Positions 61,181 to 64,000 of a stretch of DNA of 64,000 nucleotides are shown piece after piece. Origin of the DNA: Dyella_A sp050749815 (GTDB lineage Bacteria > Pseudomonadota > Gammaproteobacteria > Xanthomonadales > Rhodanobacteraceae); assembly GCF_050749815.1 (NCBI RefSeq), contig NZ_CP192735.1, positions 248,001 to 312,000 on the forward strand, read 5' to 3'. The notes under the pieces are model-generated. The model saw only the letters and a list, made by a program, of their open reading frames with translations. It was not told the origin of the DNA and ran no database searches. The translations under genes and the position numbers were made by a program. Each line of letters opens with the position of its first letter. Position 1 is the stretch's first letter.

Positions 61181-64000
61181 TTGAAGATCGAGCACAGATC
61201 GGCCTTTCACCCCCCGGTGCGTTCCACCGCGGACAGCGCCCCGGCCGGTGCCGAAGGCGACGAGCCGACGCTGCGCGGCGAGCTGTTCAGCGCCGAACAG
61301 ATGGAGCTGCACGGAGTGCTGCTGGCGCGGCGGCACCGGCTCAGTCCGCGTTCCACTTCCGACCGCCTGCTGCGCCGGCTCGATGACAACGCCCGCGTGC
61401 TGGCCGAGGCCTGCGAGGCGCTCACCGCCGTGTCGCAGACCAATCGCCGCGTCTCGCCGGCCGGCGAATGGCTGCTGGACAACTACTACCTGGTCGAGGA
61501 GCAGATCCGCACTGCCCAGCGGCATCTGCCCAAGGGTTACAACCGCGAGCTGCCGCGCCTGGCCGATGGCGGCGCCGAGGGCTGGCCGCGGGTGTACGAG
61601 CTGGCGCTGGAGATCATCTCGCACGGCGACGGCCGGGTGGACGACGACAGCCTCGGGCGCTTCATCGGTGCCTACCAGGGCATCCAGCCGCTGACGCTGG
61701 GCGAGCTGTGGGCGATCCCGATCATGCTGCGCCTGGCGCTGATCGAGAACCTGCGCCGGGTCGCGGCGCGCGTCATCGCCGACGGCAGCCATCGCGAGCT
61801 CGCCTGCCAGTGGGCCGACACCATCACCGAGATCGCCGAGCACGATGCCAAGAGCGTGGTGCTGGGCGTGGCCGACATGGCGCGCTCGAATCCGCCGATG
61901 GCCAGCGCCTTCGTGGCCGAGCTGGCGCGCCGGCTGCAGGGCCAGGGGCCGGGGCTGGCGATGCCGCTGACGTGGCTGGAGCAGCGTCTGGCCGAGAGCG
62001 GTTCCAGCGTCGAGCACCAGGTGCAGATCGATGCCCAGCAGCAGGCCGCCGACCAGGTCTCCATCGGCAACAGCATCGGCAGCCTGCGGCATCTGGCGGC
62101 GGTCGACTGGCACGCCTTCGTCGAACGGCTCAGCGTGGTGGAGAACCTGCTGCGCAGCGATCCGGCCGGCATCCACGCGGCGATGGATTTCGCCACGCGC
62201 GACCACTACCGCCACGTGATCGAACACCTGGCCCGGCGCAGCGGGCGCTCCGAGTCGGAGGTGGCGCGCAGCGCGCTTGCGCTCGCCCATCGCGCGGCGG
62301 CGGTGGAGGCAGCGCCCGGCATCGAGGCGCACGTGGGCTACTACCTGGTGGACGAGGGGCGCACCGAGCTCGAACGGGTGCTGCAGCTGCGTTTCGGTCT
62401 GCTGGCGCGGATCGGCCGCCGCGCGGCGCGCGATCCGCTGCCGGCGTACCTGGGGCTGATCGCGCTGCTCAGCGTGCTGATGGCCGAACCGCTGCTGGAG
62501 GCGATGGCGCAGAATCATGCGCCGCTGTGGATGCTGTTGCTGCTGGCGCTGCCGGCCTTGCTGGTGGTGAGCCAGCTCGCCACCGGGCTGGTGAACTGGC
62601 TGGCGACGGTGTTTGCACCGCCGGCGATCCTGCCGCGGATGGATTTCGCCCAGGGCATTCCCGACCACGCGCGCACGCTCGTGGTCATTCCCACCCTGTT
62701 TGGCAGCCTGGCCGACGTGGACGAGCTGGCCGATGCGCTGGAGGTGCGCTATCTGGCCAATCGCGACCCGAACCTCTACTTCGGGCTGCTCAGCGACTAC
62801 ACCGACGCGGGCAGCGAAACCCTGCCGCAGGATGCCGCGCTGCTGGCGCGGGCGGTGTCGCGCATCGAGGCGCTCAACGCCACGTACGCCAACGGTGGAC
62901 AGAACCGGTTCTTCCTGTTCCACCGCCCCCGCACCTACCACGCACCCGATCGCCTGTGGATGGGCCACGAGCGCAAGCGCGGCAAGCTGGGCGATCTCAA
63001 CGCGCTGCTGCGCGGTGCGGGCGCCGAGCGCTTCGCCCGCATCGTCGGCGACCTGACCGCGCTGCGCGGGGTCACCTACGTGATCACGCTGGACTCGGAC
63101 ACCGAGCTGCCGCGCGATGCGGCCCAGCGCTTCGCCAGCGCCATGGCGCATCCGCTCAATCGCCCGGTGTACGACGCCGCGCTGGGTCGCGTGGTGCGCG
63201 GCTACGGCATCCTGCAGCCGCGGGTGGGAGTGAGTCTGCCGGCCGCGGCGCGCTCGCGTTACGCCCAGCTGTTCGGCAGCGAGGCCGGCATCGACCCGTA
63301 CACGCGCATGGTGTCGGACGTCTATCAGGATCTGTTCGGCGAAGGCTCGTTCATCGGCAAGGGCATCTACGACATCGATGCCTTCCAGCTGGCGTTGAGG
63401 CAGCGCTTTCCCGACAACGCGATCCTCAGCCACGACCTCATCGAAGGTGCCTACGCACGCGCCGGGCTGCTGTCCGACGTGCAGCTGTACGAGGTCTACC
63501 CGTCGAGTTATCTGATCGACAGCCAGCGGCGTCATCGCTGGATCCGCGGCGACTGGCAGATCCTGCCGTGGCTGTTCCCGCGCGCGCCCGGCCCCGATGG
63601 CTGGCGGCGCAATCCGCTGTCGGCGCTGTCGCGCTGGAAGATCCTGGACAACCTGCGCCGCAGCCTGGTGCCGGCGGCCTTCGTGCTGCTGCTGCTGGTG
63701 GGTTGGCTGGGGGTGGCGCAGGTGGTGTCGTGGACCGTCGCCATCCTCGGCCTGGTGGTGCTGATGCCGGTGCTGGGCACGATGCTGGTGCTGGTGCAGA
63801 AATCGCCGGACGTGCAGTGGCGCGCACATCTGCGGCTCGCCGTGCGCGCGGCGGTGGCGCAAGGGCTGCGTGCGGGGTTCTGGGTCATGACGCTGCCGCA
63901 CGAGGCGCTGTACAGCCTCGACGCGGTGCTGCGCTCGCTGTGGCGGATGCTGATCAGCCGGCGCCATCTGCTGCAGTGGCGCCCGTCGCGCGACAGCACG
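61181..64000 (+). CDS. ndvB: NdvB-type cyclic beta-glucan synthase, 3' truncated
   Basis: 940 codons open to the right edge, so the gene is incomplete (the family is about 2800 residues). The start is TTG 61181 with AGGAG nine bases upstream. The N-terminal NdvB region (SPAGEWLLDNYYLVEEQIRT; LPKGYNRELPRL) is followed by two membrane helices (about 425-480) and a glycosyltransferase 84-type domain with TLDSDTELPRDAA. The later glycoside-phosphorylase part is outside. The product makes periplasmic cyclic beta-1,2-glucans. It is divergent from the cytochrome b operon. Confidence 0.9.
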   Translation, partial: MKIEHRSAFHPPVRSTADSAPAGAEGDEPTLRGELFSAEQMELHGVLLARRHRLSPRSTSDRLLRRLDDNARVLAEACEALTAVSQTNRRVSPAGEWLLDNYYLVEEQIRTAQRHLPKGYNRELPRLADGGAEGWPRVYELALEIISHGDGRVDDDSLGRFIGAYQGIQPLTLGELWAIPIMLRLALIENLRRVAARVIADGSHRELACQWADTITEIAEHDAKSVVLGVADMARSNPPMASAFVAELARRLQGQGPGLAMPLTWLEQRLAESGSSVEHQVQIDAQQQAADQVSIGNSIGSLRHLAAVDWHAFVERLSVVENLLRSDPAGIHAAMDFATRDHYRHVIEHLARRSGRSESEVARSALALAHRAAAVEAAPGIEAHVGYYLVDEGRTELERVLQLRFGLLARIGRRAARDPLPAYLGLIALLSVLMAEPLLEAMAQNHAPLWMLLLLALPALLVVSQLATGLVNWLATVFAPPAILPRMDFAQGIPDHARTLVVIPTLFGSLADVDELADALEVRYLANRDPNLYFGLLSDYTDAGSETLPQDAALLARAVSRIEALNATYANGGQNRFFLFHRPRTYHAPDRLWMGHERKRGKLGDLNALLRGAGAERFARIVGDLTALRGVTYVITLDSDTELPRDAAQRFASAMAHPLNRPVYDAALGRVVRGYGILQPRVGVSLPAAARSRYAQLFGSEAGIDPYTRMVSDVYQDLFGEGSFIGKGIYDIDAFQLALRQRFPDNAILSHDLIEGAYARAGLLSDVQLYEVYPSSYLIDSQRRHRWIRGDWQILPWLFPRAPGPDGWRRNPLSALSRWKILDNLRRSLVPAAFVLLLLVGWLGVAQVVSWTVAILGLVVLMPVLGTMLVLVQKSPDVQWRAHLRLAVRAAVAQGLRAGFWVMTLPHEALYSLDAVLRSLWRMLISRRHLLQWRPSRDST

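Noticed and set aside
59984..63967. A very long minus-strand open frame (over 1300 codons) ending in the cytochrome b gene
   Set aside because: Only the last 297 codons are the cytochrome. The rest is antisense to the glucan synthase, is His/Gln/Arg-rich and has no domain; it is a GC-rich shadow.

Overview
The window is GC-rich chromosomal DNA of a Gram-negative gammaproteobacterium, most likely a Rhodanobacteraceae/Xanthomonadaceae member (Rhodanobacter, Dyella, Luteibacter or a relative). This rests on gene content (TonB-dependent maltodextrin uptake with secreted GH13/GH31 enzymes, a Tad pilus locus, a cyclic-glucan synthase) and on GTAGGAGC-type palindromic repeats. It is inference: there is no rRNA, and I see no tRNA, CRISPR array, prophage or insertion sequence.

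Layout. 1-20 kb: small oxidoreductase and regulator units. Three LysR genes each face a divergent oxidoreductase across 118-119 bp. An AraC gene faces an AhpD-like gene. A catalase-like peroxidase with a b561 cytochrome faces an ECF sigma/anti-sigma pair, and the gap holds two matched ECF-type promoters. Several broken genes lie here: one amber-interrupted ORF, an esterase tail and an SDR tail. A 1-kb stretch (5190-6212) is a mosaic of palindromic repeats with no gene.

21-26.5 kb and 43.8-58.6 kb: two blocks of one starch/maltodextrin system. It has secreted or lipid-anchored GH13 enzymes, a GH31 alpha-glucosidase, a six-hairpin glycosidase, an outer-membrane TonB receptor, an MFS sugar transporter, a GH13 alpha-glucosidase and a tryptophan-halogenase-family flavoprotein. 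Four identical 15-bp operators (TGCATACGTATTCAT) tie the blocks together. The presumed LacI-type regulator is not in the window.

27-39.4 kb: a complete Tad/Flp pilus locus on the minus strand, from pilin (flp) through prepilin peptidase, TadE, CpaB, CpaC, CpaE, CpaF, TadB, TadC, TadD, DUF3613, TadG and probably a DUF2968 lipoprotein, mostly with overlapping starts and stops. An AraC regulator is divergent from the pilin.

41.7-43.7 kb: a quorum-sensing island next to the pilus locus, with a LuxI acyl-homoserine-lactone synthase, a DUF4902/RsaM-like gene, a LuxR receptor and a near-perfect 20-bp lux box in front of luxI.

58.6-64 kb: an amber-interrupted GNAT acetyltransferase, a molybdopterin oxidoreductase with its membrane cytochrome b, and the first 940 codons of an NdvB-type cyclic beta-glucan synthase running off the right edge.
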